DNA of 64,000 nucleotides from Homarus americanus (Eukaryota > Arthropoda > Malacostraca > Decapoda > Nephropidae), in NCBI RefSeq assembly GCF_018991925.1, contig NW_024735554.1, forward strand, positions 2,560,407-2,624,406, written 5' to 3'. The notes beneath the pieces are model-generated. The model was not told the origin of the DNA. It made no database searches and saw only the letters and a program-made list of their open reading frames with translations. The position numbers were made by a program, and so were the translations under genes. Shown piece after piece: positions 1-10,619 of the stretch. The stretch's first letter is position 1. Every line of letters starts with the position of its first letter.

Positions 1-2675
1 TGTGGCACTGTCCCCCTCACATTGGTGTAGGAGGGCTGTGTGGCACTGTCCCCCTCACATTGGTAGAGGGCTGTGTGGCACTGTCCCCTCACATTGGTAG
101 GGGGCTGTGTGGCACTGTCCCCCCATTGGTAGGGAGGCTGTGTGGCACTGCCCCCACATTGGTAGGGAGGGCTGTGTGTGGCACTGTCCCCCTCACATTG
201 GTAGGGAGGGCTGTGTGGCACTGTCCCCTCACATTGGTAGGGAGCTGTGGCACTGCCCCCTCACATTGTAGGGAGGGCTGTGTGGCACTGTCCCCCCACA
301 TTGGTAGGGAGGGCTGTGGGCACTGCCCCCTCACATTGGTAGGGAGGCCGTGTGGCACTGTCCTCACATTGGTAGGGAGGGCTGTGTGGCACTGTCCCCC
401 TCACACTGGTAGGGAGGGCTGTGGGTGCACTGCCCCTCACACGGTGGTAGGAGGGCTGTGTGTGGCACTGCCCCCTCACATTGGTAGGGAGGGCTGTGTG
501 GCACTGTCCCTCACATTGTGGGAGGGCTGTGTGGCACTGCCCCCCACAGGGAGGCGGCACTGCCCTCACATTGGTAGGGAGGGCTGTGGTGCACTGCCCC
601 CACTGGTAGAGGCGGCTGCCTCACATTGGTGAGGGCTGGTGGCACTGCCCCTCACATTGGTAGGGAGGGCTGTGTGGCACTGTCCCCCTCACATTGGTAG
701 GGAGGCTGGTGGCACTGCCCCCTCACATTGGTAGGGAGGGCTGTGGGCACTGTCCCCTCACATTGGTAGGGAGGGCTGGTGTGGCACTGCCCCCTCACAT
801 TGGTAGGGAGGGCTGTGTGGCACTGTCCCCTCACATTGGTAGGGAGGGCTGGGGCACTGCCCCCCTCACATTGGTAGGAGGGCTGTGTGGCACTGTCCCC
901 CTCACATTGGTAGGAGGGCTGTGTGGCACTGTCCCCTCACATTGGTAGGGAGGGCTGTGTGGCACTGTCCCCCTCACATTGGTAGGGAGGGCTGTGTGGC
1001 ACTGTCCCCTCACATTGGTAGGAGGGCTGTGTGGCTGTCCCCCACATTGGTAGGAGGGCTGTGTGGCACTGTCCCCCTCACATAGGGAGGGCACTGCCCC
1101 CTCACATTGGTAGGGAGGGCTGTGTGGCACTGTCCCCCTCACATTGGGAGGGCTGTGTGGCACTGTCCCCTCACATTGGTAGGGAGGGCTGTGTGGCACT
1201 GCCCTCACATTGGTAGGGAGCTGTGGGCACTGCCCCCTCACATTGGTAGGGGAGGGCTGTGTGGCACTGTCCCCCACATAGGGAGGGCTGTGTGGCACTG
1301 TCCCCTCACATTGGTAGGGAGGGCTGTGTGGCACTGTCCCCACATTGGTGAGGCCGTGCACGTCCCGTCACATTGGTAGGGAGGGCTGTGGTGGCACTGC
1401 CCCCTCATTGGTAGGGCTGTGTGGCACTGTCCCCTCACATTGGTAGGAGGGCTGTGTGGCACTGTCCCCTCACATTGGTAGGGGAGGGCTGTGTGGCACT
1501 GTCCCCCTACATTGGTAGGGAGTGTGGCACTGTCCCCCTCACATTGGTAGGGAGGGCTGTGGCACTGTCCCCTCACATTGGTAGGAGGGCTGTGTGGCAC
1601 TGTCCCCCTCAATTGGTAGGAGGGCTGTGTGGCACTGCCCTCACATTGGTAGGGAGGGCTGTGTGGCACTGTCCCCACATTGGTAGGGAGGCTGTGTGGC
1701 ACTGTCCCTCACATTGGTAGGGAGGGCTGTGTGGCACTGTCCTCACTGGTAGGGAGGGCTGTGTGGCACTGCCCCTCACATTGGTAGGGAGGGCTGTGTG
1801 GCACTGTCCCTCACATTGGTAGGGAGGGCTGTGTGGCACTGTCCCCCACATTGGTAGGAGGGTTGTGGTACTGCCCCCTCACATTGGTAGGGAGGGCTGT
1901 GTGGCACTGCCCCCCTCACATTGGTAGGGAGGGCTGTGTGGCACTGTCCCCGTCACATTGAGAGGGAGGGCTGAGGTGGCACTGCCCCTCACATTGGTAG
2001 GGAGGGCTGTGTGGCACTGTCCCCGTCACATTGATAGGAAGGGCTGAGTGTGGCACTGTCCCTTCACATTGGTAGGGAGGGCTGTGTGGCACTGTCCCCC
2101 TACATTGATAGGAAGGGCTGAGTGTGGCACTGTCCCCCACATTGATAGGGAGGGCTGAGTGGGCACTGTCCCCTCACATTGATAGGAAGGGCTGGGTGTG
2201 GCACTGTCCGTCACATTGTAGGAGGGCTGAGTGTATGTCCCCGTCACATTGTAGGGAGGGCTGTGTGGCACTGTCCCCTCACATTGGTAGGGAGGGCTGA
2301 GTGTGCACTGTCCCCCTCACATTGTAGGGAGGGCTGAGGCACTGTCCCCCCACATTGATAGGAAGGGCTGAGTGTGCACTGTCCCTTCACATTGATGGAG
2401 GGGCTGAGGTGGCACTGCCCCCTCACATTGGTAGGAGGGCTGTGTGGCACTGTCCCCTCACATTGAGAGGGAGGGCTGAGTGTGGCACTGTCCCCTCACA
2501 TTGATAGGGAGGGCTGAGTGTGGCACTGTCCCCCTCATTGATAGGAAGGGCTGAGTGGCACTGCCCCCTCACATTGATAGGGAGGGCTGAGTGTGCTGTC
2601 CTCCATTGATAGGAAGGGCTGAGGTGGCACTGTCCCCCACATTGATAGGGAGGGGTGAGTGTGGCACCCTCCAAC
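1..2675. repeat. Minisatellite, ~36-bp unit (array A)
   Basis: About 70 tandem copies of a 35-37 bp unit built around TGTGGCACTGTCCCC and CTCACATTGGTAGGGAGGG. The array starts before the window. From about 1950 a variant dominates, with ATTGATAGG in place of ATTGGTAGG and GGGCTGAGTG in place of GGGCTGTGTG. Copies differ mostly by 1-10 base deletions, often in C or G runs. Open frames on either strand are repeat by-products: they shift frame between copies and resemble no protein. Confidence 0.95.
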
Positions 2676-3660
2676 CTCCCAAACTAGCATCACCCTCGCC
2701 CCCTACATGGGCATTCATTCCCCACATGGCACTCACCCCGCCCCCACAATGGCACCACCCCGCCCCTCACACTGGCACTCACCCCGCCCCTACACTGGCA
2801 CTCACCCCCCTGCCCCTACACTGCACTCACCGCCCCTCACACTGGCACTCACCCCCGCCCCTCACACTGGCACTCACCCCGCCCTCACACTGGCACTCAC
2901 CCCGCCCCTCACACACGGGCACTCACCCCCGCCCCTCACACTGGCACTCACCCCCGCCCCCTCACACTGGCATCACCCCCGCCCCTCACACTGGCACTCA
3001 CCCCCGCCCTCACACACTGGCACTCACCCCCGCCCCTCACACTGGCACCACCCCCCGCCCTCACACACTGGCACTCACCCCCGCCCCTCACACTGGCACA
3101 CCCCGCCCCTCACACTGGCACTCACCCCGCCCCTCACACTCTGGCACTCACCCCGCCCTCACACTGGCACTCACCCCCCGCCCTCACACTTGCACTCACC
3201 CCCGCCCCTCACACTGGCACTCACCCCCGCCATCTGGCCTCACCCCGCCCTCACACTGGCACTCACCCCCGCCCTCACACACTGGCACTCACCCCCGCCC
3301 CTCACCGGCACCACCCCTGCCCCTCACTGGCACTCACCCCCGCCCCTCACACTGGCACTCACCCCGCCCCTCCACACTGGCACTCACCCCGCCCCCTCAC
3401 GCTGGCACACACACTTCCCCACACTGGCACACACCCTCCCCACACTGGCACACACACCCCCTTCCCCACACTGGCACACACCCCCTCCCCACACTGGCAC
3501 ACACCTCCCCACACTGGCACACCCTCCCTCCACACTGGCACACACCCCTCCCCCACACTGGCACACACCCTCCCCACACTGGCACTACCCTTGCCCCCAC
3601 ACTGGCAGTCTCTCCCTCACACTGGCATTTCCACACCCCCACACTGGCACTCTGACCCCT
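2676..3660. repeat. C-rich minisatellite, ~25-bp unit (array B)
   Basis: Tandem copies of a unit containing CACTGGCACTCACCCCCGCC, about 25 bp long. From about 3405 to 3600 it shifts to a 21-bp form containing CACTGGCACACACCCTCCCC. The plus strand is very poor in G. The core TGGCACT-CCCC-CTCACA-TGG is shared with array A, which it adjoins, so the two probably share an ancestor. Two overlapping open frames of about 340 codons exist only because the C/A-rich strand lacks stop codons. Confidence 0.95.
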
Positions 3661-3737
3661 CAAAGCTTTCAGTGAATTAGGTTATACTGTATATTGTGTA
3701 GTGGTGGAGTTGATGACTTAGCCAAACTGTGATCGTT

Positions 3738-4170
3738 CTCTGGACCTGGCCTGGCTGGGTTCTCTGGGTCTGGCCTGGCTGGGTTCTCTGGGTCTGGCCT
3801 GGCTGGGTTCTCTGGGTCTGGCCTTGCTGGGTCTGGGTCTGGACCTGGCCTGGCTGGGTTCTCTAGGTCTGGCCTGGCTGGGTTCTCTGGGTCTGGCCTT
3901 GCTGGGTTTTCTGGGTCTGGCCTGGCTGGGTTCTTTGGGCCTGGCCTGGCTGGGTTCTCTGGGTCTGGCCTGGCTGGGTTCTCAGTCCTGGCCTGGCTGG
4001 GGTTCTCCTGGGTCTGGCCTGTTTCGTTAGTTCTCTGGACCTGGCCTGGCTGGGTTCTCTAGGTCTGGCCTGGCTGGGTTCTCTGGGTCTGGCCTTGCTG
4101 GGTTTTCTGGGTCTGGCCTGGCTGGGTTCTTTGGGCCTGGCCTGGCTGGGTTCTCTGGGTCTGGCCTGGC
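3738..4170. repeat. 24-bp minisatellite with an internal duplication (array C)
   Basis: Copies of a 24-bp unit containing GGCCTGGCTGGGTTCTCTGG. A block of about 135 bp starting at 3841 recurs essentially unchanged at 4037, an offset of 196 bp, including the same variants in the same order (GGCCTTGCTGGGTTTTCTGG, then TTCTTTGGGCCTGG). This shows a duplication of several units at once. Because 24 is a multiple of 3, a frame reads through as LGLAWLGS-type peptides; there is no sign that it is coding. Confidence 0.93.
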
Positions 4171-5260
4171 TGGCTTGGTGGTGGGAAGGAATGTTGATCT
4201 AGGTACTTCAGAATACAGAGGAAGGGATAAGGGAGGCATTTGGTGTGGGCAATGGAGAAGGGAAAGGTGGTGAATATTTTGCGTGGGTAAATTTGACCAA
4301 TTATGTGTTGTGGTGGGCAAGTGACCTAGAGATGGGCAGTGAGAACAAATTACACAAGACCAATAGTGGGCAATTTATTTAGAGAACAAATTCCGATGGA
4401 CAATAGGTAACGAGGTACATGGGGGCAATACCGGACAATTAACCGTAAGTCTACAGGTGAGAAAGATATATTAAATAAAGTTGGGGAATATTAGGTTATT
4501 ATTAGTGCAGGTGAGAAGGACGGCGGTAAGAGAAACAAAGCAATATTAATTAACTAAGACAGGTATACGAAATATAAAAAAGGGCAATATTAGTAAATTA
4601 GAACAGGTGTACAAATATGTAAGGGCAATATTGGACAGCAAGTTTAGCGTGGAGGAAGGCTCAGGTGAGGGCAATGCCACAAACGAGCATCAGTTCAGAC
4701 CGACAGATGGTGACGATACATTTTGTGGGCAAGACAGTTTATCAACGTAGTTGGGCAGGCATGTAGGAGCAATAAAACCGGTGTTGAGGTAACGCGTGAG
4801 CAATATAAATGGGCAATATGTCTAGGATGCACTAGGGAGTGGGCAATAAACGCGGGCAAGACTGCAATACACACTGGAAGTAGTACCACCGCCAACCATT
4901 TTAACTCCGGGTGGCATTGTTGCGAGTGTCTCGTGCGTGCCCTCTACTTGTTTGCTGTCACTCGAGTATGACCTCGACGCTTGTTTCCTCTGTGTGTGTG
5001 TGCGCGCGCGCCCTTTACGTGTGTGTGATTATGTTTTTCCTGTGCGTGCGCGCGCGCGTTAAATAAGGATAATGATCCAAATAAACCCCAAACTGACGTG
5101 TTGACCGAATCGAGACTTTTTGTATTTATTACTGTAATATAATGGAATTTTTTAATGTATGGTAAAATCTTGTGTTTGATTGAAGATGATGTTAACCATG
5201 ACAACTTACCAGACTACACCTGAAGAAGGTTAAGTTATGTCTACATAATCGTTCCTGTAC
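4171..5260. other. No gene; decayed GGGCAAT-motif region
   Basis: No convincing exon is visible. The motif GGGCAAT, or a one-base variant, recurs irregularly about every 40-60 bp between 4245 and 4860, for example near 4250, 4370, 4425, 4590, 4625 and 4810. This suggests a very old, degraded tandem repeat. CpG is more frequent from about 4720 to 5100 than in the surrounding sequence. Confidence 0.5.
4991..5058. other. Two alternating purine-pyrimidine tracts (Z-DNA candidates)
   Basis: Tracts at 4991-5011 and 5041-5058 consist of TG repeats running directly into CGCGCG. Such (TG)n(CG)n sequences are the classic Z-DNA-forming class. A third similar tract is at about 13810-13833. The structural claim is inferred from sequence only. 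Confidence 0.5.
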
Positions 5261-5274
5261 ACACACACACTGAG

Positions 5275-5368
5275 TGACGTCACATGGGATATGGTCCAAT
5301 GATTATTTACATCGGTGACGTCACAGGAGAAATGGTACAATGATTGTGTGTTTACATCAGTGACGTCA
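5275..5368. promoter_or_regulatory. Three perfect CRE palindromes (TGACGTCA)
   Basis: TGACGTCA, the full CREB/ATF consensus, occurs at 5275-5282, 5316-5323 and 5361-5368. The surrounding sequence is itself a 41-45 bp direct repeat (TGACGTCACAGGAGAA, ATGGT-CAATGATT, TTTACATC-GTGACGTCA), so the sites multiplied by duplication. No adjacent transcription start or exon could be recognised. The binding role is inferred from the motif alone. Confidence 0.45.
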
Positions 5369-5449
5369 CAGGAGAAGTCGTCCTATCACAGTTGGAATAC
5401 ACCAATAATTGAGTTGACATCATTGCTGAAGCTTACTAGTCCCTCTTCC

Positions 5450-5499
5450 TCCCCCCACCCCCTCCCTTCCCCCACCCCCTCCCTTCCCCCACTCCCTTT
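5450..5499 (-). other. G-quadruplex candidate on the minus strand
   Basis: The plus strand has at least seven C runs of 3-6 bases separated by 1-2 bases (CCCCCCACCCCCTCCC, repeated). The minus strand therefore has closely spaced G runs with very short loops, which fits the usual G-quadruplex pattern many times over. The complementary strand would be an i-motif candidate. Confidence 0.6.
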
Positions 5500-5708
5500 C
5501 TGGGCGTTAAACAGTTCCCTAGCCATTTATAAACGGATAAACAGGTAAATGGTTGGATTAGCGTGGTGTCGTGTTTCCTAAGTCTGGTGTGACTCGAGGG
5601 GATATGCTGCGTAGTTATTCTCGTAGATAATGACGTGGTTTATGGCGAGTCCTGCACACGCCACGAATGGCCTGGCAGATACTGACGACGCACGACCTTG
5701 TAGCGAAG

Positions 5709-5783
5709 TGTCGTGGTTGTGTAGCTGTATCATGTGTCGTGGTTGTGTAGCTGTATCATGTGTCGTGGTTGTGTTGCTGGATC
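5709..5783. repeat. 26-bp direct repeat, 3 copies
   Basis: Units starting at 5709, 5735 and 5761, each beginning TGTCGTGGTTGTGT. The first two are nearly identical and the third has diverged at its end. Confidence 0.85.
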
Positions 5784-5874
5784 TTGAGCGGTGGGTCGTA
5801 GTTTGTGTAGGGTGGGAGTCGACCATTTGGAGCCGTTGTTGTTCTGGTAACTTATAATCGTCAACTGTGCCAAC

Positions 5875-5917
5875 TATGTATGTATGTATGTATGTATGTA
5901 GGTGGGAGTACATAGGA

Positions 5918-5957
<40 letters not shown>
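5875..5957. repeat. (TATG)n and (CT)n microsatellites
   Basis: A tetranucleotide TATG run at about 5875-5899 is followed, after about 20 bp, by a (CT)n run at 5921-5957. Confidence 0.95.
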
Positions 5958-5961
<4 letters not shown>

Positions 5962-6107
5962 CTTAAGTCATCCAGGTTAAGTGCATCATAACATACCTCA
6001 TCATTTACGAATAATATCAATCTTACGGCCATTTTTTGAGAATGTGGACCACCCAAAGCTCGTATCCTGCATTAGTTATCCCCACCAGAAACTGCAATGT
6101 TGAGGCC

Positions 6108-6110
6108 GTG

Positions 6111-6171
<61 letters not shown>
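6108..6171. repeat. (TG)n microsatellite
   Basis: About 32 TG dinucleotides with a single interruption (TGCG) near the left end. Confidence 0.97.
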
Positions 6172-6175
<4 letters not shown>

Positions 6176-6546
6176 CACGTCTGACAACTTTGTGGCCGAA
6201 AGTTTGAGTTGAATTCGAGTTTCCTTGTACCAATTTCTTGAGATTTTGGTCTGAGGTTTGCCCAGTAGAATTTCAAGGTCGGATTAGATATTTCAATGTG
6301 TGTGTGTGGTAGCTGAAGTGAGGCTGTTAGATACGTTCTCAGGTCTCCAACAAGAGAAAATATTAACTTAAAGACCTCTGAGAATCCATGTTTTTGTCGG
6401 AAGTTCAGTGAGCTTGATTAAGTCAATTGATGTACAGTATCTCAATTGAAAAGAAATAGTAACTTGGGGTTTTTGAGAAGCTGTCCCTCGGCATTATCTC
6501 CCATGTGAGTTTAGCAGACAGACGTAACCACGGGAGACCAAGCTGA

Positions 6547-6554
6547 TGACGTCA
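6547..6554. promoter_or_regulatory. Fourth perfect CRE motif
   Basis: TGACGTCA in the context GATGACGTCACAGTAA, about 1.2 kb from the three-copy cluster at 5275-5368. It may be chance or related. No gene start is recognisable nearby. Confidence 0.3.
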
Positions 6555-6671
6555 CAGTAAACACGAGGGTGAGGGAGAAGAGGCAGGGCCAGGAGGATGA
6601 AGGACAACCACTCTCCGTACACTTATAACCCGAGTGATACTGTACACTGTACAGTATAAGGCTAGGCAACC

Positions 6672-6774
<103 letters not shown>

Positions 6775-7098
6775 GCATCCAGCCCATACGTGCACAGGCA
6801 GTCGCTATAGAACAGCCAGTCCCAGCCATTTATAAAAAATTATCAATAACTTACTTGTAATAAATCAGTGTATTCACTCCCCAGTAAACACTGCTCCTTA
6901 CACTACTTTATGTTGGAAATGAACTGTAGTTTGAGCTTTTTCCCCCATCTAGTTATTATACTTATATGTCTTATTTGTGTCACTTATGTTGCTTGTATAT
7001 TGTTGTAATTCGTAACCCACATTCCCCAAATATACTTTGTATATTTTCAGCCTTCTGGCTGCCTTAGCTCTTTTCAATAAGCCGTTAATTATTATTAT

Positions 7099-7104
<6 letters not shown>

Positions 7105-7141
<37 letters not shown>

Positions 7142-7153
7142 CTACTACTACTT
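7105..7153. repeat. (CA)n followed by (CTA)n, at the LINE 3' end
   Basis: A (CA)n run (7105-7138) passes directly into five CTA units (7139-7153). It abuts the 3' end of the minus-strand LINE at 7154-9090. Non-LTR elements of several clades end in short simple repeats, so this may be the element's tail. Confidence 0.8.
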
Positions 7154-9090
7154 TGCTGTCACTCGGAATCGAGTATGACGATCATCCAGCTATGATACAA
7201 TGATATGAGTTATTAGGGATGTCACCTAGGTTGGTTGAGTTTTGAGATGATTAAAGAGGCTGATATGGGACCCACAGGGTCGTTCACATTCGTTACACAT
7301 GTAGAGGGCTGCATCTAGTGCGGAAGGGGCGGTGTCAGCGTCTTTCCGGCGTTGGCGCTTGGTTTGCAGTCGGGCTAACTCGAAAGTATTGACACTTTCT
7401 TGTGTAGTGTTCCTCCAAGCGTTACGATGTGGAGTAATCGACTCCCAGGTGAGGGGGTCGATTTGGCACTTTTTCAGGTTTGTTTTAAAACTATCCTTAT
7501 ACCTTTCCAATTGCCCGCCGGCGTTACATTTACTATTCGTTAGGTGACTGTAAAGTAACTGCTTTGGCAGTCTACTGTTGTCCATGCGGGTAACATGGCC
7601 AGTCCAACGTAGCTGTTCATGGATAATGGTAGCCTCGATGCTCCTACAGTGGGTGTCGGCAAGAATACTGGCATTTGTTCTCTTGTCTTCCCAGGAATCT
7701 CGGAGGATGGAACGTAGACTACGTTGGTGAAAGTTTTGAAGTGCCTTGAGGTGCCTCCTGTTTGTGACCCATGTCTCACGGACATATAGTAAGGTGGGGA
7801 GGACCACTGCTCGATATACATGTAGCTTTGTAGATAATTCCAGCTCCCTACAGCTGAAGACACAGTTTCGGAGTCTGCCAAAGGCTTGAAATGCAAATCT
7901 GATCCAATGCTGAATCTCTTCATCGATGTCTGTGGTGGTGGACAGGTGGAAGCTGAGATACCGAAAGTGGGTAACATTAGAGAGGGTAGTACCGTTAAGT
8001 TGGTTGGATGGAGGGGGTGTGTCTGAACCAGGGGCAGGCTAGAAGAGAATCTAAGTCTTACATACATTCACCTCGAGGCTGAAGTGAACATACGCATCTG
8101 CATAGGTGTTTAGGATCTCTTGTAGGTCGTGTTCAGTGTGAGTTACAGGGGTGAGGTCGTCTGCATACTGTAGTTCAGTAATGGAAGCTGCCGACACCTT
8201 TGTTCTTGCCTGGAGTCGTCTTATGTTGAAAGGAACCCCCTTCACCCGGTACTCAATGTCCATCCCCGCCGGCTAAATTGCCACTAGCACGAGTAAGGAA
8301 GGCAGCCAAGAAAATGGAAAAGAGGGTTGCTACTAGTACACACCCTTGTTTAACCCCTGTTTGGATGGGGAAGAACTCAGACTGGGTGCCGTTGTGCAGG
8401 ACACTGCCGTTCATGCCATCGTGGAGTTGCCTCACAATGGCGATGAATGTTGGTGGGCAGCCAAAACGGTTGAGGGTCCACCAGAGGGCTTCCCTGTTGA
8501 CCGAGTCGAAGACCTTGGTTAGGTCGATGAAAGCCATGTACAGGCCACGACGCTGTTCTCTGCACTTTTCCAGTATTTGGCGGGCAGCAAAGATCATGTC
8601 AGTAGTGCCACGTGCTGGTCTAAAACCACACTGAGATTCTGGGAGGAAGTTTTCCGCCTCAGGAAGGAGTCTGTTTAGGAGGACTTAGGCGATAATCTTG
8701 CCAGCTATGGAGAGCAGCGGTCTGACCGGTCTCCCTTGTTCTTTTAAATATTGACAATGGAAGCGTCTTTAAGAGCTTGGGGGATTTTCTCCTTTTCCCA
8801 TATATTCTCCAGGAGAGAGCGGAGACGGCTGGTAAGCAGAGGTCCTCCTGCTTTATACATCTCGGCTAGGATTTCCTCAGGCTCTGAGGCTTTGTTATTT
8901 TTCATCTGTTTGATGGCAGTAACTACCTCATCCAGGGATGGAGGATAGCTGAGGTGAGTCAGCTCTGGATGCTGAGGGACCTGCTGGGTAGTCAGGACAT
9001 CCACATCGGTGTTTCGGTTGAGCAATGAATGGTAGTGCTCTTTCCAGCGCTGGAGGAGGCCTTCATAGTCTTTAATTATGAAGTTACCCA
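7154..9090 (-). mobile_element. 5'-truncated LINE (non-LTR retrotransposon)
   Basis: A minus-strand non-LTR retrotransposon remnant of about 1.9 kb. Its 3' end lies beside the simple repeats at 7105-7153; the left-hand untranslated end contains CTGTCACTCGGAATCGAG. The 5' end breaks off near 9090 inside the region before the reverse-transcriptase palm, so no endonuclease domain is present. Domain order and motifs are given in the pseudogene entry. The clade was not settled; the short C-terminal zinc-finger-like segment and RT wording suggest a CR1/L2-like or related lineage. Confidence 0.85.
7226..9090 (-). pseudogene. Broken LINE reverse transcriptase ORF
   Basis: Reading from 9090 to 7226, coding sequence continues through several frames separated by frameshifts, so no intact protein can be made. 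At 9090-8744 there is a pre-palm segment (DYEGLLQRWKEHYHSLLNR; KNNKASEPEEI, a decayed KAPGPDGI motif). Near 8640-8600 is SQCGFRPARGTTD. At 8597-8253 are palm motif A (FIDLTKVFDSV) and motif B (TGVKQGCVLVATLFS). At 8263-8051 the catalytic YADD is intact. At about 7807-7226 is the thumb and C-terminal region (LPTLLYVRETW, LRWTGHVTRMD, GGQLERYKD), ending in a CNEC-x12-H zinc-finger-like motif. Natural function was copying the element's own RNA into DNA at the target site. An old, inactive copy. Confidence 0.88.
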
Positions 9091-9354
9091 CACACAAACC
9101 CACCTACACACCCCAACGGTCCCCCTCAAAAACCAAAGCACATAGCATCCCCTTTCAACAATTTCTCTATATAATTTAATGTTTACATCACAAATATTTA
9201 AAAGCAGCAAATATTCCCGGGTTTAAAAAGGGACAGAAAAAACAACAACTTTAATTTACCTGGACATAAAACCTTTGGAGAGAACAGGTAAACAAACACT
9301 CATTTAGGACGAAGATAATTAACATTTACCTTGAGAGAACTTGTACAGTACACG

Positions 9355-10580
9355 TCCAGGGCTTTGTAACCTGTACACGGCCAAAGCTTTATAACCTGTA
9401 CACGGCCAAAGCTTTATAACCTGTACACGAGCAAAGCTTTATAACCTGTACACGAGCAAAGCTTTATAACCTGTACACGAGCAAAGCTTTTTAACCTGTA
9501 CACGAGCAAAGCTTTATAACCTGTACACGAGCAAAGCGTTATAACCTGTACACGAGCAAAGCTTTATAACCTGTACACGAGCAAAGCTTTTTAACCTGTA
9601 CACGAGCAAAGCTTTATAACCTGTACACGAGCAAAGCTTTTTAACCTGTACACGAGCAAAGCTTTATAACCTGTACACGGCCAAAGCTTTATAACCTGTA
9701 CATGAGCAAAGCTTTTTAACCTGTACACGAGCACAGCTTTTTAACCTGTACACGAGTAAAGCTTTATAACCTGTACACAGCCAAAGCTTTTTAACCTGTA
9801 CACGATCAAAGCTTTTTAACCTGTACACGAGCAAAGCTTTATAATCTGTACACGAGCAAAGCTTTATAACCTGTACACGAGCAAAGCTTTATAACCTGTA
9901 CACGGAAGTTTAACCTGTACGATCAAATTGTACACGAGCAAAGCTTTTAACCTGTACACGATCAAAGCATTATAACCGCGCCAAGCTTTATATCCTGTAC
10001 ACGAGCAAAGTTTATAATCTGTAACGAGCAAAGCTTTATATCCTGTACACGAGCAAAGTTTTATAACCTGTAATACGAGCAAAGCTTTTAACCTATACAC
10101 GCCAAAGCTTTATAACCTGTACACGAGCAGCTAAATTTGTACACGAGCAAAGCTTTATAACCTGTACACGAGCAAAAGCTTTATAATATACGTCAAAGTT
10201 TATAACCTGTACACGAGCAAAGCTTTTAAACCTGTACACGGCCAAAGCTTTCTAACCATACGGCCAAAGCTATAACCTACGAGCAAAGCTTTTTAACCTG
10301 TACACGAGTAAAGCTTTATAACCTGTACACGTTAAAGCTTTATAACTGTACACATAAAGTTTATAACCTGCACATCGATAAGCTATAACCTGTACACGAG
10401 CAAAGCTTTAGTGAACTGAACAAATTTAACAAAGCTTTATAACCTACACGAGGCTTTATAACCTGTACAAGATCAAAAGCTTTATAACCTGTACACAAGC
10501 TTTATAATCTGTACACGAGAAAAGCTTATATCCTACACGAGCTAAAGCTTTATAACCTGTACACGAGCAAAGCTTTACAG
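9355..10580. repeat. 25-bp minisatellite (array D)
   Basis: About 48 copies of a 25-bp unit made of CCTGTACACGAGCAAAGC followed by TTTATAA. Most copies carry an AAGCTT site. Variants include ACGGCC in place of ACGAGC and TTTTTAA in place of TTTATAA. The first half (to about 9900) is regular; from 9900 on many copies have small deletions. It adjoins array E at the right. Confidence 0.96.
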
Positions 10581-10619
10581 GATATGTGAATAGTAGTGGA
10601 CAAAGAAAAGATAGTGACT

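Noticed and set aside
60..1851. Numerous cysteine- and glycine-rich frames on both strands
   Set aside because: Array A units change frame from copy to copy; these are composition effects.
2591..3675. Two overlapping plus-strand frames of about 340-350 codons
   Set aside because: By-products of the G-poor array B; no protein resemblance, and several frames are open at once.
4946..4975. Similarity of TTTGCTGTCACTCGAGTATGAC to the LINE end near 7155
   Set aside because: Only about 20 bases are shared, and no further LINE sequence is adjacent.
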